Shown piece after piece: positions 45,479 to 52,702 of a stretch of DNA of 62,872 bases. The stretch spans positions 1 to 62,872 of the forward strand of contig DATAEG010000074.1 in assembly GCA_036258135.1 (NCBI GenBank), in the 5' to 3' direction. Both the position numbers and the translations under genes were made by a program. Source of the DNA: DATAEG01 sp036258135 (GTDB taxonomy: Bacteria; Actinomycetota; Actinomycetes; Mycobacteriales; Jatrophihabitantaceae). The notes under the pieces are model-generated. The model was not told where the DNA came from, did no database searches, and saw only the letters and a list, made by a program, of their open reading frames with translations. The number at the start of each line of letters is the position of its first letter. Position 1 is the first letter of the stretch.

Positions 45479-46020
45479 CCGTCCTCCCCCAACCTGGCCC
45501 GAGCGGCCGCCAGGGCCAGCCGCGAGGATTCGACCTGGTCCTCGGGCAGCTCGAGCTCCTCCCGAATGGCCAGTGCCTGGGCGAAGAGCTCCTCGGCGCG
45601 GCCGTAGTCGCCCTGGTCGTAGAAGTTCTTACCCGCGTGCTGGTAGGTGAACGCGGTCACCACGGGACCGTGGTCGGTGGCCCGAGCCAGGAGGTGGCCG
45701 AACATGACATTGGAGGTGCCGAAGTCGCCCTGCCACTGCACCACGTCGGCCAGGCCGAGTTCGGCGAGGTGCTGCTGCGCCGGGGTACCCACCTCCCGGG
45801 CCCGGTCAAGCGCCGCGGTGGCCTCCTCGCGGGCCTCGTCGAGGCGGTCCGCGCCGCGCAACAGATTGACCAACTCGCCGCGGGCCATCAGCTCGGCCAC
45901 CTCGTCGGGCGGATCGGCCAGCTCTGTCCGCAGCTCGTCGATGCGCGCGTCGACCAACGCATCGTCGGGGTACACCTCTCGTAGTGACCGCGGGTCGTAG
46001 GACGGTTCGAGCGTGCTCAT
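45475..46020 (-). CDS. Tetratricopeptide repeat protein of unknown function
   Basis: 181 residues, helical and acidic, with TPR-like repeats: GELVNLLRGADRLDEAREEATAALDRAREVG and YQHAGKNFYDQGDYGRAEELFAQALAIREELE. No signal peptide or membrane span. ATG 46020 gives the only start not inside the upstream dispersed repeat. It sits between ruvC and ruvA and is coupled to ruvA by an ATGA overlap, so it is probably made under the same SOS control, but a recombination role is not shown by the sequence. Confidence 0.8.
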   Translation of the reverse strand: MSTLEPSYDPRSLREVYPDDALVDARIDELRTELADPPDEVAELMARGELVNLLRGADRLDEAREEATAALDRAREVGTPAQQHLAELGLADVVQWQGDFGTSNVMFGHLLARATDHGPVVTAFTYQHAGKNFYDQGDYGRAEELFAQALAIREELELPEDQVESSRLALAAARARLGEDG

Positions 46021-46138
46021 TGGTGCATCATCGACTGAACCACACGGATCGGGCATGACCGGCATTGGCGACCGGCACCGTAGGCCCTGCCCGCGGAAGC
46101 GCGGAGCGTTCTATGCGGCGCTGTTTCGTGGGATGATC
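46021..46138 (-). repeat. Dispersed intergenic element, copy D (118 bp) between ruvC and the TPR gene
   Basis: Again exactly the interval from stop (ruvC TGA) to start (TPR ATG), and again 118 bp. Begins GATCATCCCACGAAAC and ends GATGATGCACCA; ATCATC at the left can pair with GATGAT at the right, so end pairing is kept although the bases differ from copy C. The internal hairpin is CCGCG-CTTC-CGCGG. TGAG is present at both borders. Confidence 0.88.
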
Positions 46139-46651
46139 TCACCGCTGTGCCGCCATCGCGCGGTCGAGTCTTTCGCGCGCCGCCCCCCGCCAGAGGTGGC
46201 AGATGGCCAACGCCAGGGCGTCGGCGGCGTCGGCCGGGGCGGGCACCTCGGCGAGCCGGAGCAGCCGGCGGACCATCTCACCCACCTGCTGCTTGGCGGC
46301 GCTGCCCGACCCCGTCACGGCGGCCTTGACCTCGCTCGGGGTGTGCCAGGCCACCGGAATGCCGGCCCGGGCGGCGGCGAGCATGGCCACACCTGATACC
46401 TGGGCCGTGCCCATGACCGTGCGTACGTTCTGCTGGCTGAACACCCGCTCCACGGCCATCACGTCCGGCCGGTGTTCGGCGACCCGGGCCTCGATCTCAT
46501 CGGCGATGCGCTGCAGCCGCTCGCTCGGGACGAGGTCGGGCGACGTGCGGAGCACGCCCACGTGCACCAAGGACGGCGGCCGGCCCGGGGCGCCGTCCAC
46601 CACGCCAAGCCCGCAGCGGGTCAGACCCGGATCGATGCCGAGCACGCGCAA
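46139..46651 (-). CDS. ruvC: Crossover junction endodeoxyribonuclease RuvC
   Basis: Resolves Holliday junctions, 170 residues. The four catalytic acids are present: Asp7 (LGIDPGLTR), Glu68 (VMAVERVFSQQN), Asp141 and Asp144 (ADAADALALAICH). TTG 46651 is chosen as start because AGGAGG lies 9 bases upstream and it gives the standard MRVLGIDPG beginning; GTG 46645 is the alternative. The promoter carries an SOS box. Confidence 0.96.
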   Translation of the reverse strand: MRVLGIDPGLTRCGLGVVDGAPGRPPSLVHVGVLRTSPDLVPSERLQRIADEIEARVAEHRPDVMAVERVFSQQNVRTVMGTAQVSGVAMLAAARAGIPVAWHTPSEVKAAVTGSGSAAKQQVGEMVRRLLRLAEVPAPADAADALALAICHLWRGAARERLDRAMAAQR

Positions 46652-46672
46652 CGCCGAGCCTCCTCGTCGACA

Positions 46673-46688
46673 TCGAACGGGCGTTCGA
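46673..46688 (-). promoter_or_regulatory. LexA (SOS) box upstream of ruvC
   Basis: TCGAAC-GGGC-GTTCGA, a perfect match to the actinobacterial SOS box TCGAAC-N4-GTTCGA. It is 21 bases upstream of the ruvC start and just downstream of a TAGACT -10, so LexA bound here would block transcription start of ruvC, the TPR gene, ruvA, ruvB and probably yajC. Confidence 0.88.
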
Positions 46689-46691
46689 TGC

Positions 46692-46697
46692 AGTCTA
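46692..46697 (-). promoter_or_regulatory. -10 element of the ruvC operon
   Basis: TAGACT on the minus strand, three bases upstream of the LexA box. The predicted transcript start falls inside the box. Confidence 0.6.
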
Positions 46698-46744
46698 CGA
46701 AGCCGGCCGCGCCGCGACGCGCACCTCGCTCCGCGTGTCGCCGA

Positions 46745-47497
46745 TCAGCCGACGGCGGCCATGACGTCGTCGCTGACGTCGAAGTTTGCCCAGACGTTCT
46801 GTACGTCGTCGCTGTCCTCGAGCGCGTCGATCAGCCGAAAGACCTTGCGAGCCCCGTCCTCCTCCAGCGGCACCTGGACGGTCGGCACGAACGAGACCTC
46901 GGCCGACTCGTAGTCGATGCCGGCGCCCTGTAAAGCGGAGCGCACGGCCACCAGGTCGCCGGACTCGCTGATCACCTCGAACGACTCACCGAGGTCGTTG
47001 ATCTCTTCGGCACCCTCGTCCAAGACCGCGGCCAGGACGTCGTCCTCAGTGAGCTCGCCAGCCTTCGGGACGATGACCACGCCCTTGCGGTTGAACAGGT
47101 ACGCCACCGACCCCGGGTCGGCCATGGAGCCGCCGTTGCGGTTCATCGCGGTCCGCACCTCGGTCGCGGCCCGGTTGCGGTTGTCGGTGAGGCACTCGAT
47201 GAGGACGGCCACGCCGGACGGCCCATAGCCCTCGTAGGTGATTGTCTGCCAGTCCGCTCCGCCGGCCTCCGCGCCCGACCCGCGCTTGACCGCCCGGTCG
47301 ATGTTGTCGACCGGGACCGAGTTCTTCCGGGCCTTCTGGATGGCGTCGTACAACGTCGGATTCCCGTCCGGGTCCCCGCCGCCGGTGCGCGCGGCCACCT
47401 CGACGTTCTTGATCAGCTTGGCGAACAGCTTGCCGCGCTTCGCATCGATCGCGGCCTTCTTGTGCTTGGTCGTAGCCCACTTGGAGTGGCCACTCAT
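46745..47497 (-). CDS. YebC/PmpR family transcriptional regulator (TACO1-like)
   Basis: 250 residues of the conserved YebC family, members of which bind DNA or assist translation of proline-rich proteins. Signatures: MSGHSKWATTKHKKAAIDAKRGKLFAKL, VEVAARTGGGDPDGNPTL, KNSVPVDNIDRAVKRGSG and MADPGSVAYLFNRKG. ATG 47497 overlaps the pdxT stop (ATGA). Confidence 0.95.
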   Translation of the reverse strand: MSGHSKWATTKHKKAAIDAKRGKLFAKLIKNVEVAARTGGGDPDGNPTLYDAIQKARKNSVPVDNIDRAVKRGSGAEAGGADWQTITYEGYGPSGVAVLIECLTDNRNRAATEVRTAMNRNGGSMADPGSVAYLFNRKGVVIVPKAGELTEDDVLAAVLDEGAEEINDLGESFEVISESGDLVAVRSALQGAGIDYESAEVSFVPTVQVPLEEDGARKVFRLIDALEDSDDVQNVWANFDVSDDVMAAVG

Positions 47498-48096
47498 GAA
47501 TTTGCCTCGCTCACCATCTCGACGAAATACGCGTGCACGCGCCGGTCACCGGTCAGTTCCGGATGGAAGGACGTGGCCAGCAGGTGCTGCTGGCGGACTG
47601 CCACGATTCTACCGGCCGCGCGGTCGAGGACCCGCCCGATGGCCGTCGCCCGAGGGCCGACCGACTCCACCCACGGCGCGCGAATGAACACGGCGTGGAA
47701 CGGACCTCCCGCGATGTCGTCGATGCCGATGTCGGCCTCGAACGACTGGACCTGCCGACCGAAGGCGTTGCGCCGCACGGTGACGTCCATGCCGCCAATG
47801 GTCTGCTGGCCGGCGACGCCGTCCTCGATCCGATCGGCCAGCAGGATCATGCCCGCGCACGCGCCGTACGCCGGCATGCCGCCCTTGATCCGATCTCGAA
47901 TCGGGTCGAGCAGTTCGAAGGCGACCAGCAGCTTGGCCATGGTCGTCGACTCGCCGCCCGGCAGCACCAGGCCGGCGACGCCGTCCAGCTCGCTGGCCCG
48001 GCGTACCGGGATGGGCTCTGCGCCGAGCGACCGAAGGACCGCGAGGTGCTCGCGAGTGTCTCCTTGCAGCGCTAGGACGCCGATCGGGACGCCCAT
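47494..48096 (-). CDS. pdxT: Pyridoxal 5'-phosphate synthase glutaminase subunit PdxT
   Basis: Supplies ammonia from glutamine to PdxS for vitamin B6 synthesis, 200 residues. IGVLALQGDTREHLAVL starts the fold; VLPGGESTTM, the nucleophile Cys in PAYGACAGMILLAD (about 80) and the His-Glu pair in SFHPELTGD complete the catalytic set. ATG 48096, eight bases after the methyltransferase stop. PdxS is two genes upstream. Confidence 0.95.
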   Translation of the reverse strand: MGVPIGVLALQGDTREHLAVLRSLGAEPIPVRRASELDGVAGLVLPGGESTTMAKLLVAFELLDPIRDRIKGGMPAYGACAGMILLADRIEDGVAGQQTIGGMDVTVRRNAFGRQVQSFEADIGIDDIAGGPFHAVFIRAPWVESVGPRATAIGRVLDRAAGRIVAVRQQHLLATSFHPELTGDRRVHAYFVEMVSEANS

Positions 48097-48104
48097 ACGC
48101 GGCC

Positions 48105-49070
48105 TCAGCGGGCGAAGTCCCAGTACGCGCCGTGCCGCTCGTAGCCACGGTCGCAGGCCTTGCAGGTGGCGACGTCCGGCGTCCACTCGAGATCGCTCCG
48201 GCACGACGGGCAGCACATGCGCGGCGCGAGGTCGGCGAGTGGCGGCTCGAGGCCGGCGGCCTCGGGGCCCGGCTCGAAGGTCATCTGGTCGCGCCGCACG
48301 GCCAGGACGAACTGGCTCGGGCCCCACCAGCCGCGGCCGATCCGTTGCAGCGTCCACTCCGCGCCGTGCGCCATCGGGGTGAGGACGCGCACCGCGTGCT
48401 CGGGCAGCCGCTGGTCCCAGCGGCGCAGGTTGTTCACGCTGGCCATGACCTGGGTCTCGAAGCCGTCGGCCTCGACCTGGGCCTGGACGGTCGGCAGGGA
48501 GAACTCGTTGAAGGGGTGCTCCGACGAGCCCACGACTCGCGGTTCCGGGCCGCGCACGGCCGAGAGGTCGCGCCGGACCACGGCGCGGACCCGGGCCAGG
48601 ACGTGGTTCTTGATCGGGACGTCGATGATCGCCGAGTCCATAACCGTGCGCAGCATCTCGTGCAACGCAGTGTCCGCGTCCCGCAGGTGGTGCAGTACCC
48701 GAATCGTCATGGAGGAGTCGAAGGCCCCGTCCCGGAACGGCAGTGCGGCTAGATCAGCGCGCACCAGATGCAACTTGCCGGTGGCCACCGATGCCGCGTG
48801 CACGTCACCAGCGGTGACCAGGTTGTTGACCGAGTAGTCGATCAACACGGCACGATGGCAGATGTCCCGGTAGTGGTCGAAGTTGCGGCCAAAACCGCCA
48901 CCGAAGTCGGCGAACCAGGTCGCCGTGGGCAGCCGTCGCATCAGCGGGGTGAGCACCGCCGACTCGGCCCACTGCTCGTAGTCGCGGCCGGACCAGAACG
49001 TCCGGTAGTCGTAGGCGTTGCTGTCGTAGTCGGCTATCGACTGGTCGGGTTCGCGCCCGTTCGCCGTCAT
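48105..49070 (-). CDS. Class I SAM-dependent methyltransferase with C-terminal zinc ribbon
   Basis: 321 residues, substrate unknown. The methyltransferase core has ATWFADFGGGFGRNFDHY (SAM motif I, about 50-67), AVLIDYSVNNL, and FDSSMTIRVLHHLRDAD (motif IV region). The last about 45 residues form a Trm112-like zinc ribbon: MCCPSCRSDLEW and ATCKACDRGYERH, two CxxC pairs, ending GAYWDF. ATG 49070 overlaps the upstream unknown gene (ATGA). It lies between pdxT and pdxS, where mycobacteria have a thioesterase gene. Confidence 0.82.
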   Translation of the reverse strand: MTANGREPDQSIADYDSNAYDYRTFWSGRDYEQWAESAVLTPLMRRLPTATWFADFGGGFGRNFDHYRDICHRAVLIDYSVNNLVTAGDVHAASVATGKLHLVRADLAALPFRDGAFDSSMTIRVLHHLRDADTALHEMLRTVMDSAIIDVPIKNHVLARVRAVVRRDLSAVRGPEPRVVGSSEHPFNEFSLPTVQAQVEADGFETQVMASVNNLRRWDQRLPEHAVRVLTPMAHGAEWTLQRIGRGWWGPSQFVLAVRRDQMTFEPGPEAAGLEPPLADLAPRMCCPSCRSDLEWTPDVATCKACDRGYERHGAYWDFAR

Positions 49071-49801
49071 CGGTCTTCCTCGTGCTGGGAACTGGCTTCG
49101 ACGCTGGCTTCGGCAGCGCCGCCGGTCAGGCTACGCGGTCGCCGCCGCCAGGTCATCGGCACGACGAGTTCGCCGTCGCGCCCGTCGGTGGACGCGAGCA
49201 GACCCTCGTCGGCGAGCGCGTCCTGCACCAGGGCGGTCAGCTCCCCCGACCGCGAGGCCGGGTTGCCGCTCCTATCGAGAAGGACGAGCGGCAGGACGTT
49301 GTCGCGCAGCGCACCGGCGACGCCGGCCAAGTTGTAGCCGACCGAGCCCACACTCGTCCCCGCCAGCCGCTGCGCCGCCGCGATGTCCTCGGCCTCGGCG
49401 GCGGCCGCGTGGACGCCGAGGCCTTTGCGCCGCAGACGGTCCAGCGCAGCATCGAGCCGTTCCGGATCGGTGCGTCCTAACCAGCGTTCGGCTTCGGCCT
49501 GCCACGCGGTCAGTTCCGCCGCGAGCGACTCGCGGGCCACTTCGTCGGCCAGCTCCGGATCGGGGATGCGCCGCACCGCGGCGGCCGAGACGAGCTGGCG
49601 CAGTTCGTGGACGTCGAAGATCCCTGCGCGCACTTGCACGCGGGCGTAGCGACGCACCCAGCGCCGGTCGACTGGCGCTACAGCGTCGGGCTCCGGCGGG
49701 GACTCCGGCTCGGCCGAGACATCGGCCGGCGCCTGCGGCGTCGGCTCGACCGGCCCTGTGGCGGCCCGGCGCCGTCGCCACCACCGCACTTTCGTCCCCA
49801 T
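49067..49801 (-). CDS. Conserved hypothetical protein
   Basis: 244 residues from ATG 49801 (a GTG six bases earlier is possible). Very basic N-terminus (KVRWWRRRRAA), a Pro/Glu-rich linker, then a helical domain: RRWVRRYARVQVRAGIFDVHEL and ESLAAELTAWQAEAERWLGRTDPERLDAALDRLRRKGLG. That segment faintly recalls DUF6891-type proteins, from memory only. No membrane span or catalytic motif. Translationally coupled to the methyltransferase, so the two probably act together. Confidence 0.65.
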   Translation of the reverse strand: MGTKVRWWRRRRAATGPVEPTPQAPADVSAEPESPPEPDAVAPVDRRWVRRYARVQVRAGIFDVHELRQLVSAAAVRRIPDPELADEVARESLAAELTAWQAEAERWLGRTDPERLDAALDRLRRKGLGVHAAAAEAEDIAAAQRLAGTSVGSVGYNLAGVAGALRDNVLPLVLLDRSGNPASRSGELTALVQDALADEGLLASTDGRDGELVVPMTWRRRPRSLTGGAAEASVEASSQHEEDR

Positions 49802-49876
49802 GACCACGTTGTATCAGTACCGCGCGAGTCACCGCACCGAGCCGCCCAGCGAATGTGATCACTCAGCCCGAACAGT

Positions 49877-50058
49877 CAGCGAACGCGTTGGGCGGCCACC
49901 TGTCTCCCCCACGGGCCGCAGCCGCGCGTACGTGAAGCACCTCATTGATTCCTGCAGCGCGGTCAGGCAGCGAACGCGTTGGGCGGCCACCTGTCTCCCC
50001 CACGGGCCGCAGCCGCGCGTACGAGAAGCGACCACATTGATTCCTACAGCGCGATCGA
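49877..50058. repeat. Two tandem copies of a 91-bp unit between pdxS and the next operon
   Basis: Unit 1 at 49877-49967 and unit 2 at 49968-50058, nearly identical over their first 56 bases (from CAGCGAACGCGTTGGG to CGCGCGTACG) and weaker after that, both ending in TTGATTCCT and AGCGCG. Each unit holds GCGGCC and GGCCGC arms around a loop that on the minus strand reads CGTGGGGGAGACAGGT. They fill most of the 263-bp gap 49802-50064 between the pdxS stop and the unknown gene. No gene seen. Confidence 0.85.
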
Positions 50059-50064
50059 GTCGCT

Positions 50065-50970
50065 CTACCAGCCCCTTTGGGCGAGGCGATGGTCGACCGG
50101 CAATCCTTCGACGTTGATGCCGACCATGGCTTCGCCGAGACCGCGCGAGACCTTGGCGATGACGTCAGGGTCGTCGTGGAACGTGGTGGCCTTGACGATG
50201 GCCTCGGCGCGCTGCGCGGGGTTGCCGGACTTGAAGATCCCGCTGCCGACGAACACGCCTTCGGCGCCGAGTTGCATCATCATCGCCGCGTCCGCGGGCG
50301 TGGCGATGCCGCCGGCGGTGAAGAGCACGACGGGGAGCTTGCCGGCTTTCGCCACTTCCAGCACGAGCTCGTACGGTGCCTGGAGCTCTTTGGCCGCGAC
50401 GAAGAGCTCGTCCTCGCTCATCGCGGAGATGCGGCGGATTTCCGAGCGGATCTGGCGCATGTGAGTGGTGGCGTTGGAGACGTCGCCGGTGCCGGCCTCG
50501 CCCTTCGAGCGGATCATGGCCGCGCCCTCGGTCATCCGCCGCAACGCCTCACCGAGGTTGGTGGCGCCGCATACGAACGGGACGGTGAACTGCCACTTGT
50601 CGATGTGGTTGGCATAGTCGGCCGGAGTGAGGACCTCGGACTCGTCGATGTAGTCGACGCCGAGTGCCTGGAGCACCTGCGCCTCGACGAAGTGACCGAT
50701 GCGGGCCTTGGCCATGACGGGGATCGAGACGGCGTGGATGATGCGGTCGATCATGTCCGGGTCACTCATCCGAGACACGCCACCTTCGGCCCGGATGTCA
50801 GCCGGGACACGCTCGAGAGCCATGACCGCAACCGCGCCGGCGTCCTCGGCGATCTTGGCGTGTTCCGCGGTGACGACATCCATGATCACGCCGCCCTTGA
50901 GCATCTCGGCCATGCCGCGCTTGACTCGGGCGGTACCGGTCACGTGCTCGGGTGTGGTGCTTTCTGCCAT
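50065..50970 (-). CDS. pdxS: Pyridoxal 5'-phosphate synthase lyase subunit PdxS
   Basis: Builds PLP from ribose 5-phosphate, glyceraldehyde 3-phosphate and ammonia from PdxT; 301 residues. Highly conserved: GTARVKRGMAEMLKGGVIMDVV, AGAVAVMALERVPADIR, SIPVMAKARIGHFVEAQ (first Schiff-base lysine region), FVCGATNLGEALRR and FTAGGIATPADAAMMMQLG. A TAGACT -10 lies six bases before ATG 50970, so the transcript is probably leaderless. Confidence 0.97.
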   Translation of the reverse strand: MAESTTPEHVTGTARVKRGMAEMLKGGVIMDVVTAEHAKIAEDAGAVAVMALERVPADIRAEGGVSRMSDPDMIDRIIHAVSIPVMAKARIGHFVEAQVLQALGVDYIDESEVLTPADYANHIDKWQFTVPFVCGATNLGEALRRMTEGAAMIRSKGEAGTGDVSNATTHMRQIRSEIRRISAMSEDELFVAAKELQAPYELVLEVAKAGKLPVVLFTAGGIATPADAAMMMQLGAEGVFVGSGIFKSGNPAQRAEAIVKATTFHDDPDVIAKVSRGLGEAMVGINVEGLPVDHRLAQRGW

Positions 50971-50976
50971 GCCGTC

Positions 50977-50982
50977 AGTCTA
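50977..50982 (-). promoter_or_regulatory. -10 element of pdxS, leaderless arrangement
   Basis: TAGACT on the minus strand, separated by six bases (GACGGC) from the pdxS ATG. This spacing places the transcript start at or next to the A of the ATG. Confidence 0.5.
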
Positions 50983-51033
50983 CGTAGGACGCACCAGCCG
51001 ACCGCCCGGTTTAGCCGACGCCAGGTCAGCGCC

Positions 51034-52098
51034 TCAGATGCCTGAGGTACTCACGCTCCGGCGTATCAGCGCCACGAACGTCCCGCCGGGTGACAGGGGG
51101 ATGACATGGCCGTGCGCGTCCTTCAGGGTGGTGCCCTGCGACAGGCGGTGCCGGGTCCAGGTCCCGTCGATCCGCCGGCCGTTGCGAAACACCGACACCA
51201 CGCCGGCACCGGTCGTGATGGTGAACTGGGACGGGTTGCCGTTCACATCGGTGTCCTGCGGATGCGGAATGATCTTGCACTTCTGGACGATCACGTTCGC
51301 CATCGCGATGTACCTGCCGTCTGCGGACCGTTGCGGCACTCCGTCGATGTAACGGACGTACTTGTGCATCGACCGGTACCAGCGGAATTCCACGAGCTGA
51401 CTGCCGACCCGGGTGCGAATGCGCGGCGCCCTCGTGCTGTGCAGCCCCTTGATCGTCCGGCTGAAGGTCCAGCCGATGCTCCGCGGCGCGGGCGTGTGGA
51501 CCTTGGCGGCGACCTTGGCCAGGTTGAGCCTGACGTTGATGTACGTGGACTGCGGCCGGTAGACGCGGTAGTAGTACGACGCCCGCCGGTCCATGATCCA
51601 GCCCTTCAGGCCGGACCTGTCCAGCAGCGGCAGCGCGTCGTGCCCCCCGCCGGAGGCGGCCAGCGTGATCTTGCCGTACTGGAGGAGCAGGTCGGGGTCG
51701 CTGGGCCGGGTGCTGCGCACGTACCCGACGGTCGGCTTGTGGGTGCCGAACACCCCGACCAACCTAGTCAGGCCGCCCTCGGCCTCCTCGATGTAGATCA
51801 CGTCGGCCTTGTCGACGCCGACCTGCGGCCGGCCGGGCGCGGTGTCGTCGATCTTGACGGCGATGACCGGGGTCTTGGGCGGGGTGCCGATGCCCGTCAG
51901 CGGATTGACTGGAGCGGGTTTCTTCTTCTTCGGGGCCGGGCGCGGCGAGCTCGACGACGACGAGGAGGAGCTCGACGACGGTGTCACCGGGGTCGCCGTC
52001 TTCTTCTTGTGGTGGGTGCAGGCCACGAGGGACGTCGCGACCACGACGGCACAGGTCACGACCAGCAGGCTGCGGCGGTGGAGCGCGGGTATTCGCAT
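51034..52098 (-). CDS. DUF3048 (YerB-like) lipoprotein
   Basis: 354 residues from ATG 52098. The N-terminus is a lipoprotein signal: MRIPALHRR, a hydrophobic stretch (SLLVVTCAVVVATS) and lipobox LVAC, followed by HHKKK and a serine-rich linker. The DUF3048 domain begins PLTGIGTPPKTPVIAVKIDD and includes YIEEAEGGLTRLVGVFGTHKP and VGYVRSTRPSDPDLL. A GTG at 52179 would add 27 residues but would overlap the LemA-like gene by 50 bp. Function of the family is not established. Confidence 0.85.
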   Translation of the reverse strand: MRIPALHRRSLLVVTCAVVVATSLVACTHHKKKTATPVTPSSSSSSSSSSSPRPAPKKKKPAPVNPLTGIGTPPKTPVIAVKIDDTAPGRPQVGVDKADVIYIEEAEGGLTRLVGVFGTHKPTVGYVRSTRPSDPDLLLQYGKITLAASGGGHDALPLLDRSGLKGWIMDRRASYYYRVYRPQSTYINVRLNLAKVAAKVHTPAPRSIGWTFSRTIKGLHSTRAPRIRTRVGSQLVEFRWYRSMHKYVRYIDGVPQRSADGRYIAMANVIVQKCKIIPHPQDTDVNGNPSQFTITTGAGVVSVFRNGRRIDGTWTRHRLSQGTTLKDAHGHVIPLSPGGTFVALIRRSVSTSGI

Positions 52099-52129
52099 GT
52101 GCTTTGGTGTGGCCTCTCGGTCCTCGTTG

Positions 52130-52660
52130 TCAGCTGAGCCGGGTTGAGTCGTCGATGTTGAAGAACTGCGGGTACTCACGGTGCCCTGCCAACCTGAGCA
52201 ACCGCGGCATTCGGGCGTTGCGCAGCGTCCGTGTGTCGCGCACGGCGTCGTTGTAGAAACGTCGGGCGATGACCACGCGAGTCGCGGACTCGGCCAGCTC
52301 CGGAAGGGCAGCGGCCGCCTCCGGTGGCAGCGTAGGCGACAAATCGACCACCTCGTCCACGGCGCGGCTCACCGCGTTCTCAGCCGTCTCCTTCGACGCG
52401 TCGTCCGCCTCCAGCGCCGCGTGGGCGATCGTGGACAGGTGCGCTCCGGTGTCTGCGCCGATCGCCGGACCGGCGCAGTCGGCGACGTGCTGCAACGCGG
52501 CCGCCCGACGCACCAATTGGGCGTCGAGGGCGGCCTGGGCCGCGTCCAGCCGGGCATGCAGCCGGTCCAGCCGGGTCGCGGTGAACGTGATCCACGCGGT
52601 GAGCAGGATCGCGACGGCGACCGCCAGGATCGTCCAACCGACCGAGAGCACGGGTGACAA
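52130..52660 (-). CDS. LemA-like membrane protein
   Basis: 176 residues with one N-terminal span (VGWTILAVAVAILLTAWITF) and a long helical domain. RLDRLHARLDAAQAALDAQL and especially ARRFYNDAVRDTRTLRN match the LemA family pattern. Function unknown. TTG 52660 or GTG 52651 is the start. It lies 42 bp downstream of the pimA stop. Confidence 0.72.
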   Translation of the reverse strand: MSPVLSVGWTILAVAVAILLTAWITFTATRLDRLHARLDAAQAALDAQLVRRAAALQHVADCAGPAIGADTGAHLSTIAHAALEADDASKETAENAVSRAVDEVVDLSPTLPPEAAAALPELAESATRVVIARRFYNDAVRDTRTLRNARMPRLLRLAGHREYPQFFNIDDSTRLS

Positions 52661-52702
52661 CCTAGCCCGCGCGACCGGCGGTTAGGTTGCCGCGAAACAG
52701 GC

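Noticed and set aside
46712..46740. A fifth copy of the dispersed element (GCTCCGCG near the yebC end)
   Set aside because: Only eight bases match and neither the GATCACCCC start nor the hairpin is present.
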